A stretch of 64,000 nucleotides of DNA from Companilactobacillus bobalius (GCF_009764355.1 NZ_LNUA01000032.1:792268-856267); one strand, 5' to 3'. Shown: positions 39,889-49,586, counted from the stretch's first letter. The notes: a model not told the origin generated them from the sequence alone. Translations and numbers: made by a program.

Positions 39889-42177
39889 TTATAGTTCAAT
39901 TAATCCACTTAATTCCTTTATTGATAGCTTAATTTTTTTCGGCTTTTTGCGTTGCATATCTTTATCTACGTACAACAATCTATTGCTCTCTATCTTAAAA
40001 TGAATTGTTTTTATTTGATTGGGTTCTAAAGAAACCTTCTTATAGTCCATTAATTGCTTTTGACGTGGGAGTACATCGGTTCCAAAGAAGCTTGAAAATA
40101 ATAATATTGTTTCCTTACCATCCTGATTAGAGATATTTTTTACATCCACGGATACACGAGCAATATTATCTTTATAATTTACTTTTAAATTTTTATAATC
40201 AAAAAATGCATAACTAAGTCCATAACCAAATCTCAAAAGAGGGGATCCGGTTTCATCAAAATAATTCTCATTTTTTAAAACTCGTCTCTGATAATAGTAG
40301 ACAGGTAATTGTTCTGCATTTCTAGGATAACTGATTGGCAATTTACCATTTGGATTCATTTTTCCAAATAAAATATTCGACACTGCTTTAGGACCTTGCT
40401 GTCCAGGATACCACGCTAATAATACGGCATCCGCTAATTGTATTATCTCAGTAATATCATAAGGACGCCCCTGAATCATAACTACAATGATCTGTTTCCC
40501 AGTCTTCTTTAATGCTTTTAATAAATCAATTTGATTACCTCCGAGACTAAGACTTGCAACATCTACATTTTCTCCAGTATCTGTGTTTCTCAAAATACTT
40601 TCGTCGCTCATAGCACCATTATTTAAAAAACTCATATCAAAGTTTCTCATCGATGAACCACCCATCGTTAGTACCACGGCATCAGCGTTACTGGAAATAT
40701 TCACTGCATCATTAATCAATTTTTTATCTTGAGTAACTTCTCTAATATTACTTCCTTTAGCATATGTAATATCTGAGGTATATTCACTCAAGGAATCGAT
40801 GAATGAAGTGTATTGACTATTTAATTGAGGTGCAGTGTAGTCACCTAACCAATGATAAATATTTTTTACATGTGGACCAATTACAGCAAGCTTGGTTCCC
40901 TTTTTAAGTGGCAGTACGCTGGAATTTTTATCTGATGGTACTCCATTTTTAACTAAAGTTATACTTTCAGATGAAAGTTCTAAATTTAAATCATTACTTT
41001 CATTTATTACTTCTTCTATATTTGTATCATCCTCATCAACGTACGGATCATCAAAAAGTCCCAACAGAAATTTTATTGAAAGCACACGTTTTACTGAATT
41101 ATTTAAATCTAGTAATAATTGAGGATATTTTTCTATTGCATCCCCGATGTGCGTATATACGTCGTCCCAAAGGCTCAAATCAACTCCAGCATTTAATGCG
41201 GCAAATACTGACTCACTATAATTGCCATAAAGATCCACTAATCGGTCCAAAGCAGTACCGTCAGCCATGACAATTCCCTGAAAGCCATTTTTCTTACGTA
41301 ATAAATTATCTAACAAATTACGATTTGCATGACAAGGTACCCCATCAATATCATTATATGCGGCCATCACTCCGACAGCTTTCTTGAGACTAGAAATAAG
41401 TGGACCATACACTTCCAAGAATTCCCTTTGTCCCATTGGAACTGTACCGGAATTATGCCCACCTAATGCTTCACCTTGACCAATAAGATGTTTAATTACA
41501 ACCCCAACATGTTTACGAGCATTTTTTGATACCTTCTCATCTAAAAAATTGGTATCACTAATGAGATCACCTTGAAAGCCATCAATTATTGCCTTCGTGT
41601 AGGATCCCGTTAAGTATGGACTCTCACCAAAAGTCTCTTCCGACCTCCCCCATCTAGGATCCTTCAATAAATCCAGAGAACTTACAAGTGCCAAATTTCC
41701 ACCTTTAAGTTGAAGCTCTTCAGCCTGTAATTCAGCCGACCTCTGTAGAAGCTCTGGATCGAATGTATTTCCTTTACCAATATTGGTTGGATATGTTACG
41801 GAATCCAATGCCTGATGTCCATGAGGCATTTCTTCGACAATTAAAGTTGGTATTCCTAAACGAGATTTACTAATGACATATGACTGAATCATATTTGCTA
41901 ACTGTGCGCTTTCATTAGCACGAATACCATTATCATAATTCTTTTTAGACCATGGATCAGCTCTAAACAATCCATAAAGAGCACCTAATCCTTGTCCCCA
42001 ATTGACATGATTTTTGAATTTATTAGTTAAATTAATACCTGATGAATCCTTATAATATGATTGCCATCCATAAAGATGTTGATTAACTTGTCCAATTTTT
42101 TCCTGTAATGTCATTCTAGAAATCAAATCATTGACCCGTTCTCTAATAGTTAGATCTTTATTCTGATAAGGAAACAA
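39889..42177 (-). CDS. GH3 family glycoside hydrolase (beta-glucosidase-like)
   Basis: This 762-residue cytoplasmic enzyme has a GH3 (alpha/beta)8 barrel, an (alpha/beta)6 sandwich (IVVMIQGRPYD, LLAWYPGQQG) and a C-terminal Fn3-like domain. The nucleophile aspartate is in GIVMADGTALDRL. TTG start at 42177 with AGGGAGG, five bases after the GH125 stop. It is the last gene of the mannoside operon. It would remove a beta-linked sugar, perhaps beta-glucose or beta-mannose, from the mannose-containing substrate. No signal peptide is present. Confidence 0.85.
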   Translation of the reverse strand: MFPYQNKDLTIRERVNDLISRMTLQEKIGQVNQHLYGWQSYYKDSSGINLTNKFKNHVNWGQGLGALYGLFRADPWSKKNYDNGIRANESAQLANMIQSYVISKSRLGIPTLIVEEMPHGHQALDSVTYPTNIGKGNTFDPELLQRSAELQAEELQLKGGNLALVSSLDLLKDPRWGRSEETFGESPYLTGSYTKAIIDGFQGDLISDTNFLDEKVSKNARKHVGVVIKHLIGQGEALGGHNSGTVPMGQREFLEVYGPLISSLKKAVGVMAAYNDIDGVPCHANRNLLDNLLRKKNGFQGIVMADGTALDRLVDLYGNYSESVFAALNAGVDLSLWDDVYTHIGDAIEKYPQLLLDLNNSVKRVLSIKFLLGLFDDPYVDEDDTNIEEVINESNDLNLELSSESITLVKNGVPSDKNSSVLPLKKGTKLAVIGPHVKNIYHWLGDYTAPQLNSQYTSFIDSLSEYTSDITYAKGSNIREVTQDKKLINDAVNISSNADAVVLTMGGSSMRNFDMSFLNNGAMSDESILRNTDTGENVDVASLSLGGNQIDLLKALKKTGKQIIVVMIQGRPYDITEIIQLADAVLLAWYPGQQGPKAVSNILFGKMNPNGKLPISYPRNAEQLPVYYYQRRVLKNENYFDETGSPLLRFGYGLSYAFFDYKNLKVNYKDNIARVSVDVKNISNQDGKETILLFSSFFGTDVLPRQKQLMDYKKVSLEPNQIKTIHFKIESNRLLYVDKDMQRKKPKKIKLSIKELSGLIEL

Positions 42178-42182
42178 GAGCG

Positions 42183-43481
42183 CTACCTCCCTACATTTTC
42201 ATTAATGAAATCTAATGCTAACTGACAATATGTCATATTCGACCAAGAAAACCACTCTCTTGTATACTTGCTTTGATCATTCATATCAACACTTTCATGG
42301 CATTGGGACGTTTTATTATTTGTTTCCGAAATAACATCAAGTTGATGAACCTTTTTATCTAAATTATCTGAAGTCAAACCTTCTATAGCGATACTAATCG
42401 GCCAAACATAATTAACTGGTGTATGGTTACTTCCAATTCCTTGCAACACTGTTCCCGAATAATAATAAGGATTTTTCGAGCTTAGAACGAATTCACGCGT
42501 ATTTTCATATAGCGGGGCATCTTTTGAACAATACTTAATAAACGGAAGCGACAAAAGGCTCGGTACATTCGCATCATCCATTAACTTATAGTTCCCCATT
42601 CCATCGACCTCATAAGCATATCCAGTCGTATCATCTGATAATTGTACAATTGCATAACGATTTATTCCTGATTTAATTTCATTCAATAAAGTTAATACTT
42701 CATTCTTTAAAGTTGCAAATCTTTCGGGAACCTTATCCAATAATGGCGTTAAAACAGAAACAACAAACATATTAGAAGGAATATGATAACCATAAACACA
42801 TGCATTGTCACTTGGTCTAAATCCATCCCAAATCATACCTGTGTACTTGACTGGTGTTCCTTTTCCATCATTTGATAAAGTATCATTCGAAGGACAATCC
42901 TTGCGTTTGAAATAGTATGGTGAAGTATTATGATGCTGCTCAGTTTTGAATACATCTATAATTATTGAAAGATTATTCCAAAATTCTTCATCAAAAATAT
43001 CAGTATTTCCTGTTTTTTCATATAAATTATTTGCTAAAAATAATGGTGCACATAACGAATCAATTTCAAATTTTCTTTCCCAAACGTGATCTGAAACAGG
43101 AATATTCGAATCATCATCACTCCAATGTGCTCCCGATGAAGTTTGATTAAACGCATTTGCATAAGGATCCATTTTTACAAAACGTAATTCTCTCTTTAAT
43201 ACTCCTGTTAATAAATCATATAAATCTGGTATTTCATTGATTAATGATACATATGGAAGAACTTGAAATGTAGCATCCCTTAACCACATAGCAGGAATAT
43301 CTCCCGTTTTTACAAAATATGATCCATCGTCTTCATACTTCGTTGCTTTGGTTAAAACATCGGTTAATAGATCTCTAAACAATCTTGTGTTTCTAGTATT
43401 GTTTAATTCATGATTAGATGAATATTGATTAAGACTAACAATTACTGATTCAAGCACATTACCTTTTACTTTTTCCCTCAT
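42183..43481 (-). CDS. GH125 exo-alpha-1,6-mannosidase
   Basis: This 432-residue enzyme has GH125 motifs throughout: GDIPAMWLRDATFQVLPY near residues 60-77, WERKFEIDSLC, GMIWDGFRPSDNACVYGYHI with the catalytic acid region, DDANVPSLLSLPF, and TREWFSWSN with the proposed base E409. Members remove alpha-1,6-linked mannose from N-glycan or other mannosides without a metal. ATG start with GGAG. A hairpin separates it from the upstream GH38 gene, while it abuts the GH3 gene. No signal peptide is visible, so it acts in the cytoplasm. Confidence 0.9.
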   Translation of the reverse strand: MREKVKGNVLESVIVSLNQYSSNHELNNTRNTRLFRDLLTDVLTKATKYEDDGSYFVKTGDIPAMWLRDATFQVLPYVSLINEIPDLYDLLTGVLKRELRFVKMDPYANAFNQTSSGAHWSDDDSNIPVSDHVWERKFEIDSLCAPLFLANNLYEKTGNTDIFDEEFWNNLSIIIDVFKTEQHHNTSPYYFKRKDCPSNDTLSNDGKGTPVKYTGMIWDGFRPSDNACVYGYHIPSNMFVVSVLTPLLDKVPERFATLKNEVLTLLNEIKSGINRYAIVQLSDDTTGYAYEVDGMGNYKLMDDANVPSLLSLPFIKYCSKDAPLYENTREFVLSSKNPYYYSGTVLQGIGSNHTPVNYVWPISIAIEGLTSDNLDKKVHQLDVISETNNKTSQCHESVDMNDQSKYTREWFSWSNMTYCQLALDFINENVGR

Positions 43482-43500
43482 AATTATTCTCCATAACTAA

Positions 43501-43539
43501 CTAAAACACCCTATATGAATAGAGTGTTTTAGTTTTTTT
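43501..43539. terminator. Intra-operon hairpin between GH38 and GH125 genes
   Basis: CTAAAACAC (43501-43509) pairs with GTGTTTTAG (43524-43532), with an inner CTAT/ATAG. The T-run follows on the plus strand, so for the minus-strand operon mRNA it is a stem without a proper U-tract. It may attenuate or process the mRNA rather than terminate it. Confidence 0.45.
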
Positions 43540-46150
43540 ATTCAATTGGATATATTCCAAAAGTTCTTATTTCACCTGGACCAAATGATGATAATTCATA
43601 TTCTTTGACGTTATCAACGCCATTTTCAATCACTTGATTATTGAGGTCTAAAATTTTGATGTTGCAATTGTCATACAATGAGATACTACCGGGATTTTTA
43701 AGCGTGTTTTTAAATGGATTATATAATCTTACAACTAGGCCTGTCCCATCTGTTGTTGATGTAAATGAACTTTCTACCAAATTATCAGCTTTTACATTAA
43801 CCAATGATTTATGATTTAACGTTTCAATATTCTTATTAATTCTGAAATATTGAACACGCATCGTAAACTTGTCTATATCCTGATTTTGGTAGAACAAATC
43901 ATCAACACTTAATAAGTTATGTTCTCTTTGTAGTTTGGAAGGATCAAATTTCTTATCAACAATGATTCCGCCTCTGAATGTCATATCTCCTTGAAGTTGA
44001 CTATCAGGTGTCGGAACATATTTAGTTTGCAGACCAGATGCATCACTCGGTCTCCTTAACAGATCAGGTCTACCTAAGAATCCGACTCCTCTAAATAATG
44101 TCACAGCAAGGCTACTGAACGAATCACCAATAACTTGAAAATCCTTTTCTCCCAATCCAATAAATGAAACACTCGATTCAGAATTATGTATGTTAGTAAA
44201 ATGAAGAAATGGTCTAATTGAGGTTGGCTCTTCATGATAGCCAATATCCTTCCAATCTTTCAAATGTGGATCAATCACCGGACGCTCAATTGTTCCAAAT
44301 GGTGTATCTGAATAGCTATTCTTAGCATTTATATCAGTATTAATCACCATTCTTAATCGATGATCTAAAACATTATTGGCTAGATTTAATGCCACACCAA
44401 TTACTGGGTTATTTTTCTCCAAAGTAAGTTGTAAATTATATTTTAACTTCTTACTCTTTTGTTTCTTACTTCTTTCTTCTAAATCCGCTGGTAATGACCA
44501 ATCTCCCTTAATGGAAAGTGAACTGTAGAGCTCACCTTTAATTCCCTTAGTCTCAGAATCATTGAAATTCAATGACAGAATCCAATCCTTATATGCAGGT
44601 GAATAATCGTACGTGTCTCCTTCATCTCCACCATCTTCAACAGTAAGAAAATCATGATAAATTTTTCCGCTATTCTTATCAGTCAATGTAAGACCAGAAT
44701 GATTCATTGAAATTAGATAATATTCGTTTTCAATTACATCAGAATTTTTAGGTACAATATTTTTATCAACAACATTCTCTTTTATTAAGATTCCAGTCCA
44801 ATCAGTAGGCTGAATGGTTAGCACTACAGCAATTGTTGTCTTGTAATAATAATCTGGTACCATTTCTTTTTCATTATGACGCAATACTGCTCTATTAATC
44901 TTATCTTGCTTAATAACTTGATATTCTACTTTGTCCCCTTTTTCGTTAACAAGTTTGAAATCAGGATTTTGGGTAATAACATATGTTCTATGAACTTTTG
45001 TAATAGGCGAAACGGTAGGATTCCAGAAGAACAAATCCATCTTATCGGTAACATTGCTACTCAATTTGCGAAGAAGATAGCCTTTCAATGACAATCCTAG
45101 TTGTAAGGCGACTTCTCCTCTATGATAAATGTCACGATTAGTTTCATCACTATTGCATCCCCCCGCGGAATCGTGAGCCTGACCTCTAAAAATGGTCTTC
45201 CAAATTTGAGAAATTATTCCTGGCTTTGTTTCAATACCATGATATTGTGCCATAGCCATTAATGGTTCTACCTCATACGTCATTAACCTTTCTAATCTGT
45301 CATACAACATCTTAAGATCGGCTCTGGAAGAATAAATTCCTCTATGTATTTTAGAGGTACTAGGATCTACAAACTCACCAGAATAAGTAGGTAACTCCTT
45401 TTCCTTAGAAAGTTCTTTAAAGTATTCGGGGTATGTTCCTTCTACCAATTTAAATTCATTTTGTGAATCGTTGGCTTCCTTTATTCTTTGCTTTAAATTA
45501 AAATCAACAGGTCTTTGATCGCCACCTACAGGAAGTACTAAATTATTGACGTTAGTATCTGTACTAATCTTATGTAACAAGTCAGAATAGTTTGGAGATT
45601 CCATTAAATCAACGCCAACAGGATATCCATTTCTTAGATTGGCAACTAGAACCTTTGAATTATCATCACTTGTCCAATAGAAGTATCTAACCGATTTTTC
45701 TTTAGGCATTCCTCTCCAGAAAACAGCATTCTTAATGCCAAACCCATTATAAATTTTTGGTATATCATGATTTTGACCAAATGAATCGGGCAAATATCCA
45801 ATAGGAACACTTCTACCCAGTTCAGATGAAAGTTTAATTCCTTGCTGTAAATTACGGACCATCGATTCTCCAGACGTAACCATTTCATCGACTTGAGTGT
45901 ACCAAGGACCTACAAATAGACGACCGGCTTTTATAAACTTTCTTAATTCTGGAGCATTCTCTGGTACACTTTCCAAATAGTCATCGATAATAGACATCTG
46001 TCCATCTAATAGATAGTAATCAATAACATTATTTTTCAAGGCTCGAAGTACTTCATCCATGTGATATATGAATTGGATTCGAGCATCTTGTCTGGTGAAA
46101 TACCATTCGAAGTCCCAATGAGTATGAGCAATAACGAATACTTTTTTCAT
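43538..46150 (-). CDS. GH38 alpha-mannosidase
   Basis: This 870-residue enzyme has the GH38 zinc ligands H11 and D13 in AHTHWDFEW, the nucleophile D122 in YLPDSFGQN, and a further histidine in RGQAHDSAGGCNSDE. The middle and C-terminal beta-sandwich domains are intact. There is no signal peptide, so it works inside the cell. GH38 enzymes hydrolyse alpha-mannosides, in E. coli MngB the phosphorylated mannosylglycerate imported by a PTS. Here it follows an EIIC gene, which makes a phosphorylated alpha-mannoside a plausible substrate. AAGAAAGAAGA precedes the ATG. Confidence 0.9.
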   Translation of the reverse strand: MKKVFVIAHTHWDFEWYFTRQDARIQFIYHMDEVLRALKNNVIDYYLLDGQMSIIDDYLESVPENAPELRKFIKAGRLFVGPWYTQVDEMVTSGESMVRNLQQGIKLSSELGRSVPIGYLPDSFGQNHDIPKIYNGFGIKNAVFWRGMPKEKSVRYFYWTSDDNSKVLVANLRNGYPVGVDLMESPNYSDLLHKISTDTNVNNLVLPVGGDQRPVDFNLKQRIKEANDSQNEFKLVEGTYPEYFKELSKEKELPTYSGEFVDPSTSKIHRGIYSSRADLKMLYDRLERLMTYEVEPLMAMAQYHGIETKPGIISQIWKTIFRGQAHDSAGGCNSDETNRDIYHRGEVALQLGLSLKGYLLRKLSSNVTDKMDLFFWNPTVSPITKVHRTYVITQNPDFKLVNEKGDKVEYQVIKQDKINRAVLRHNEKEMVPDYYYKTTIAVVLTIQPTDWTGILIKENVVDKNIVPKNSDVIENEYYLISMNHSGLTLTDKNSGKIYHDFLTVEDGGDEGDTYDYSPAYKDWILSLNFNDSETKGIKGELYSSLSIKGDWSLPADLEERSKKQKSKKLKYNLQLTLEKNNPVIGVALNLANNVLDHRLRMVINTDINAKNSYSDTPFGTIERPVIDPHLKDWKDIGYHEEPTSIRPFLHFTNIHNSESSVSFIGLGEKDFQVIGDSFSSLAVTLFRGVGFLGRPDLLRRPSDASGLQTKYVPTPDSQLQGDMTFRGGIIVDKKFDPSKLQREHNLLSVDDLFYQNQDIDKFTMRVQYFRINKNIETLNHKSLVNVKADNLVESSFTSTTDGTGLVVRLYNPFKNTLKNPGSISLYDNCNIKILDLNNQVIENGVDNVKEYELSSFGPGEIRTFGIYPIE

Positions 46151-46176
46151 TGTTGAGTCTTCTTTCTTAGTATTAT

Positions 46177-47580
46177 TTAAGCTGTTTCAGGACCATCACT
46201 TGGTTCTTCCTCAGTTTCATTTTTGAAAACCGTTTTATCTTCATCATTTTCTTGTTCGTTTTGTTTTGCAATAGCGGCACGCTCACTACGTTGATTCAAA
46301 ATTACGAATGGAGCGTATAAGAACGTATCCAAAATAACTAATACAAGTGTTAATACAACCGGACTTGTGTGGAACGCACCGGTTAGCCAAGTACTAAAGA
46401 ATATCGGTTCACTACCGGAATTCAAAACAACCAGCGGTACAACCCATCCAATCTTAGTAACGACATAACCAATAACAGCATTGATAAGTGGTACAAAAAT
46501 CCATGGTAAGAACATAATAGGATTTAAAACAATTGGTAAACCAAAAATGATAGGTTCATTAATTCCAAAACATCCAGGGATGAATCCCAATTTTGCAACT
46601 TCACGTTCCTTTTCACCTTTGTGAGTAAAGATAAGCATAGCAATCAACAAACCAAATGTAGCACCAGAACCACCAATCATGGCATAAACATTTGTCATTG
46701 TATTAGGAGCGATTCCAATACCTGCGAAGCTCTGAGTTCTTGCATATTGTGCACAATTTTGTAGATAAATTGGTAACCAGAATGCTGAAACAACACCCCA
46801 AACGATGTTAAATCCATGTAATCCTAGGAACCATAAAATTTGTTCCATCAAAATTACTACGATAATTGCGGGTAAACCAGTACCAACAGATAATAAAGGT
46901 TTAACTAAAACAACCGTAATAATCTCAATGATTGAAGTGTAACCTAAACTTTGAATGATAATACGGATGATACCAAAAATCATTAATGCACCGGTGATAG
47001 GTACAAGAGATGCGAATGAATCAAAGATATTCTGTGGTACGCTATCAGGCATTTTGATCTTGAACTTAGTTTTACCAAAACGAGCGTAAATCCAAACTGC
47101 AATCATACCAACGACCAGGGCTGTAAACATTCCTTGGTAATCAAAGAAATTAGTAGAGAATCCTTGAATAACTTTTGCCTTAGGATCCGCAAAGTTAACA
47201 TTATTTGGAACCATTACGAAGTATGCAGCCAAAGCTAAAATAACGGCAAGAAATACATTAACTTCTTTATACTTTTTCTTTAGCTCTCTCGCATAGGAAT
47301 ATGAAGAACATAAAACAACAATAATTCCGATAATACCTAATGTTGCTGCATTTAAGTAACCAAATAAATTGCTTATATTGGTTAAAATTTCACTATGAAT
47401 ATGTTGATTTTTAATTAATTGATCAAGTTGCATTTTAATAACATTTGAAAAAGAACCGACAATTGTGAACGGAATAGTCATGATGAAGGCATTCTTGATA
47501 GCTTGAAGAATGCTATTACCTTGAACCCATACTGAAGCTTTTAATATAGGCTCTTGAACTTTTTTAACATCAAACTTCAT
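46177..47580 (-). CDS. PTS EIIC of the mannoside operon (lactose/cellobiose family)
   Basis: The start at 47580 (MKFDVKKVQEPILKASVW) fits the AGGGG upstream and the family length; the longer frame crosses the promoter. The 467-residue permease has about ten helices, GGSGATFGLLIAMLIF, and the sugar-binding GCFGINEPIIFGLPIVLNP. The C-terminal tail is long and acidic (about 40 residues). No EIIA or EIIB is encoded nearby. It is the first gene of the EIIC-GH38-GH125-GH3 operon, which has a cre site and GntR operators upstream. It probably imports an alpha-linked mannoside. Confidence 0.9.
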   Translation of the reverse strand: MKFDVKKVQEPILKASVWVQGNSILQAIKNAFIMTIPFTIVGSFSNVIKMQLDQLIKNQHIHSEILTNISNLFGYLNAATLGIIGIIVVLCSSYSYARELKKKYKEVNVFLAVILALAAYFVMVPNNVNFADPKAKVIQGFSTNFFDYQGMFTALVVGMIAVWIYARFGKTKFKIKMPDSVPQNIFDSFASLVPITGALMIFGIIRIIIQSLGYTSIIEIITVVLVKPLLSVGTGLPAIIVVILMEQILWFLGLHGFNIVWGVVSAFWLPIYLQNCAQYARTQSFAGIGIAPNTMTNVYAMIGGSGATFGLLIAMLIFTHKGEKEREVAKLGFIPGCFGINEPIIFGLPIVLNPIMFLPWIFVPLINAVIGYVVTKIGWVVPLVVLNSGSEPIFFSTWLTGAFHTSPVVLTLVLVILDTFLYAPFVILNQRSERAAIAKQNEQENDEDKTVFKNETEEEPSDGPETA

Positions 47581-47605
47581 TATATATTCAACCCCTTGAT
47601 TTATT

Positions 47606-47620
47606 TGGAAGCGCTTTCTA
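47606..47620 (-). promoter_or_regulatory. cre site of the mannoside operon
   Basis: TGGAAGCGCTTTCTA is a strong match to the CcpA cre consensus. It begins at about +2 relative to the predicted start, placing CcpA as a roadblock of operon transcription. Confidence 0.75.
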
Positions 47621-47628
47621 CAACACCA

Positions 47629-47656
47629 ATTATATCTTGATTTATTTTTATGTAAA
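47629..47656 (-). promoter_or_regulatory. Promoter of the mannoside operon
   Basis: On the minus strand a -35 TTTACA (47651-47656), a 16-base spacer and a -10 TATAAT (47629-47634) precede the EIIC start by about 50 bases. It lies between the cre site and the nearest operator. Confidence 0.7.
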
Positions 47657-47667
47657 GACTTTTTAAT

Positions 47668-47778
47668 AAATTTGTATAGATGAATTTTAACTATGTTTCG
47701 ATAATTTGTATACAAATTATCAGTGAGTGATATAATTGACTATAATAAAGGCAATTGAGGTGAAGAAATTTGTATAGA
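47668..47778. promoter_or_regulatory. GntR operators (one perfect 22-bp palindrome, two matching half-type copies)
   Basis: The palindrome at 47700-47721 is perfect over 22 bases and is centred on TTTGTATACAAA. Identical 13-base copies of AAATTTGTATAGA lie at 47668-47680, beside the operon -35, and at 47766-47778, covering the GntR start codon. The regulator at 47770 should bind these and repress both directions, including its own translation start region. Confidence 0.7.
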
Positions 47779-48489
47779 TATAAAGAAGTTTATTCTGATA
47801 TAAAAAGAGATATTTTACGAAATCATTATCGTGCGGGAACATTAATGCCTACTCAAGACGAACTTGCAAAAAAGTACAATATTAGTCGTATAACGTTGAG
47901 AAAATCATTAGACCTACTAATAGACGAAGGCCTAATACACACTCAGCAAGGCAGTGGTACATATGTACGTCCGCAATTAGATGAAAATTCACCTGAATTA
48001 CTTCCTTTAGACCTTCCTATTGGAGCAACCTACTCTCATCGAGATCAAAAGATAACGAGCAAAATATTATTTTTTGGTGCAAGATTGCCCAATGAAGTTG
48101 AACAAAAAAATCTAAAGATAAAAGCTAACGAACCTGTTTATGAAATTAAACGTGTTCGTCTACGTGATGATAAAATCTACAGTTATGAACACACAATTAT
48201 GCCCACAAGAATCGCTCCACTAGACGAATCCATTTTAAAGGGAACTATTTATGGTTACCTCGGTGGCAAGATGAAAATCTTCATGACAGATGCCAGAAGA
48301 GTTGTTTATGCCGAATCCGCAAGTAAGGAAAGCGCTCAAGCTTTAAATGTTGACGAAGGTGCTTCTCTACTGGTTATTGAACAAATTGCATATGATCAGA
48401 AAGGTGAAGCTTTTGAATATTCCAAATCTAGATTTGATGAAAATCACTCAAAATTTGTAATTGATGTACATAGAAACGAATTTTGGTAA
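47770..48489 (+). CDS. GntR/HutC family regulator of the mannoside operon
   Basis: This 239-residue regulator has an N-terminal winged helix (about 1-68: PTQDELAKKYNISRITLRKS, then HTQQGSGTYVR) and a UTRA ligand-binding domain. Its TTG start at 47770 follows GAGGTGAAGAAAT and lies inside an operator copy. It is paralogous to the regulator at 10370-11086, sharing PIGATYSHRDQK, RLPNEVEQ and YEHTIMPTRIAP. It is divergent from the EIIC operon and probably senses an imported mannosyl phosphate. Confidence 0.88.
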   Translation: MYRYKEVYSDIKRDILRNHYRAGTLMPTQDELAKKYNISRITLRKSLDLLIDEGLIHTQQGSGTYVRPQLDENSPELLPLDLPIGATYSHRDQKITSKILFFGARLPNEVEQKNLKIKANEPVYEIKRVRLRDDKIYSYEHTIMPTRIAPLDESILKGTIYGYLGGKMKIFMTDARRVVYAESASKESAQALNVDEGASLLVIEQIAYDQKGEAFEYSKSRFDENHSKFVIDVHRNEFW

Positions 48490-48502
48490 TCAAAATTTTT
48501 AC

Positions 48503-48577
48503 AAAAAAAGTGCTTATATTGATCAATCATTGGGAAAGAATCTCAATACAGATCGATATGAACACTTTTTTATTTTA
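48503..48577 (+). terminator. Terminator of the GntR gene
   Basis: AAAAAAAGTGC pairs imperfectly with ACACTTTTTTA, with an inner ATATTGATC/GATCGATAT helix. T-run on the plus strand. Confidence 0.7.
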
Positions 48578-48635
48578 CAGATATTTTTAAAAGTTAAAAA
48601 GAGATCAGACATAAACATATCCAATCTCATTATAA

Positions 48636-49586
48636 TTAATTAACAATAACAACTTTACCGAAGTTATGCCCGCTTTCCAAATACTCATGAGCATCTTTAA
48701 CTTGATTCAATTTATAAATTTTAGTTGGTGCAACTTCAACTTGATATTGTTTTATATAATCCAACATCTCATTGAGTTTTTGACTATTAACTTCACCTGA
48801 TGATAATGATGTCAACAGAGCGCCTTCATGAATATCAACAATCGGATCAAATCCATCCATATACCACTGACCACCTAATTCACCAGTGTTACAGACGATT
48901 CCATATGGCAAAACATGATTAAATGTATCTTTCAATGTAGCAGGTCCAACCAATTCTAAGACTTTATTAAATTTTTTATCGGTTTGTAAACGCCCATTCT
49001 TATCCTCAATCACTGAATCATAACCAGCTTTCAGAAGAACGTCTTGTTTCTTAAGACTTCTAACTGAGCCAGCAATTTTCATAGTTGGGTATTTAGATTT
49101 AAGTAATCGTAAAGCTGAAATACCAACACCGCTGGCACCAGAACGAATTAAAACTGAATCATCTGACTTTATTTGAAGATGTTTCAACGAACCAAACGCG
49201 GTATAAAAAGTTTCTGGAACAGCAGCCAAATCAGACCATTTCAAATCAGTCTGAACTGGATAGATCTGTTCGTTTGGTAGTAACACATACTCAGCATATG
49301 AACCATCGAAGTCACGTCCCATTTCACCCATAATGGAAATGACTTTTTGTCCGACTTTCAATTCATCCGAAGTACTATCAGTTACGACACCAACACATTC
49401 AATACCTAAGATACGTGGAAATTTGACACTTGGTGACAATCCTTGACGCGTAAAAATTTCAGAATGATTGATACCAAAGCCTTTAACCTGAACTAGTGAC
49501 CAACCTGGTTTTACTTGAGGAGTTGGGACATCCTCATAATTCAAAACTTCTGGCCCACCGGCTTTTCTAACAACAATAGCTTTCAT
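48636..49586 (-). CDS. Quinone oxidoreductase-like MDR family protein
   Basis: This 316-residue medium-chain dehydrogenase/reductase has an N-terminal GroES-like domain (GFGINHSEIFTRQG, GIECVGVV) and a Rossmann domain with LIRSGASGVGISALRLL. It lacks the zinc-binding cysteines, so it belongs to the zinc-independent quinone/enone reductase branch, using NADPH. GGGAGGG precedes the ATG. Monocistronic. Substrate probably a quinone or reactive alkenal. Confidence 0.83.
   Translation of the reverse strand: MKAIVVRKAGGPEVLNYEDVPTPQVKPGWSLVQVKGFGINHSEIFTRQGLSPSVKFPRILGIECVGVVTDSTSDELKVGQKVISIMGEMGRDFDGSYAEYVLLPNEQIYPVQTDLKWSDLAAVPETFYTAFGSLKHLQIKSDDSVLIRSGASGVGISALRLLKSKYPTMKIAGSVRSLKKQDVLLKAGYDSVIEDKNGRLQTDKKFNKVLELVGPATLKDTFNHVLPYGIVCNTGELGGQWYMDGFDPIVDIHEGALLTSLSSGEVNSQKLNEMLDYIKQYQVEVAPTKIYKLNQVKDAHEYLESGHNFGKVVIVN

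Noticed and set aside
43501..43539. True operon end between GH38 and GH125
   Set aside because: The T-run is on the plus strand; the minus-strand message has no U-tract after the stem, and gene spacing and function support one operon.
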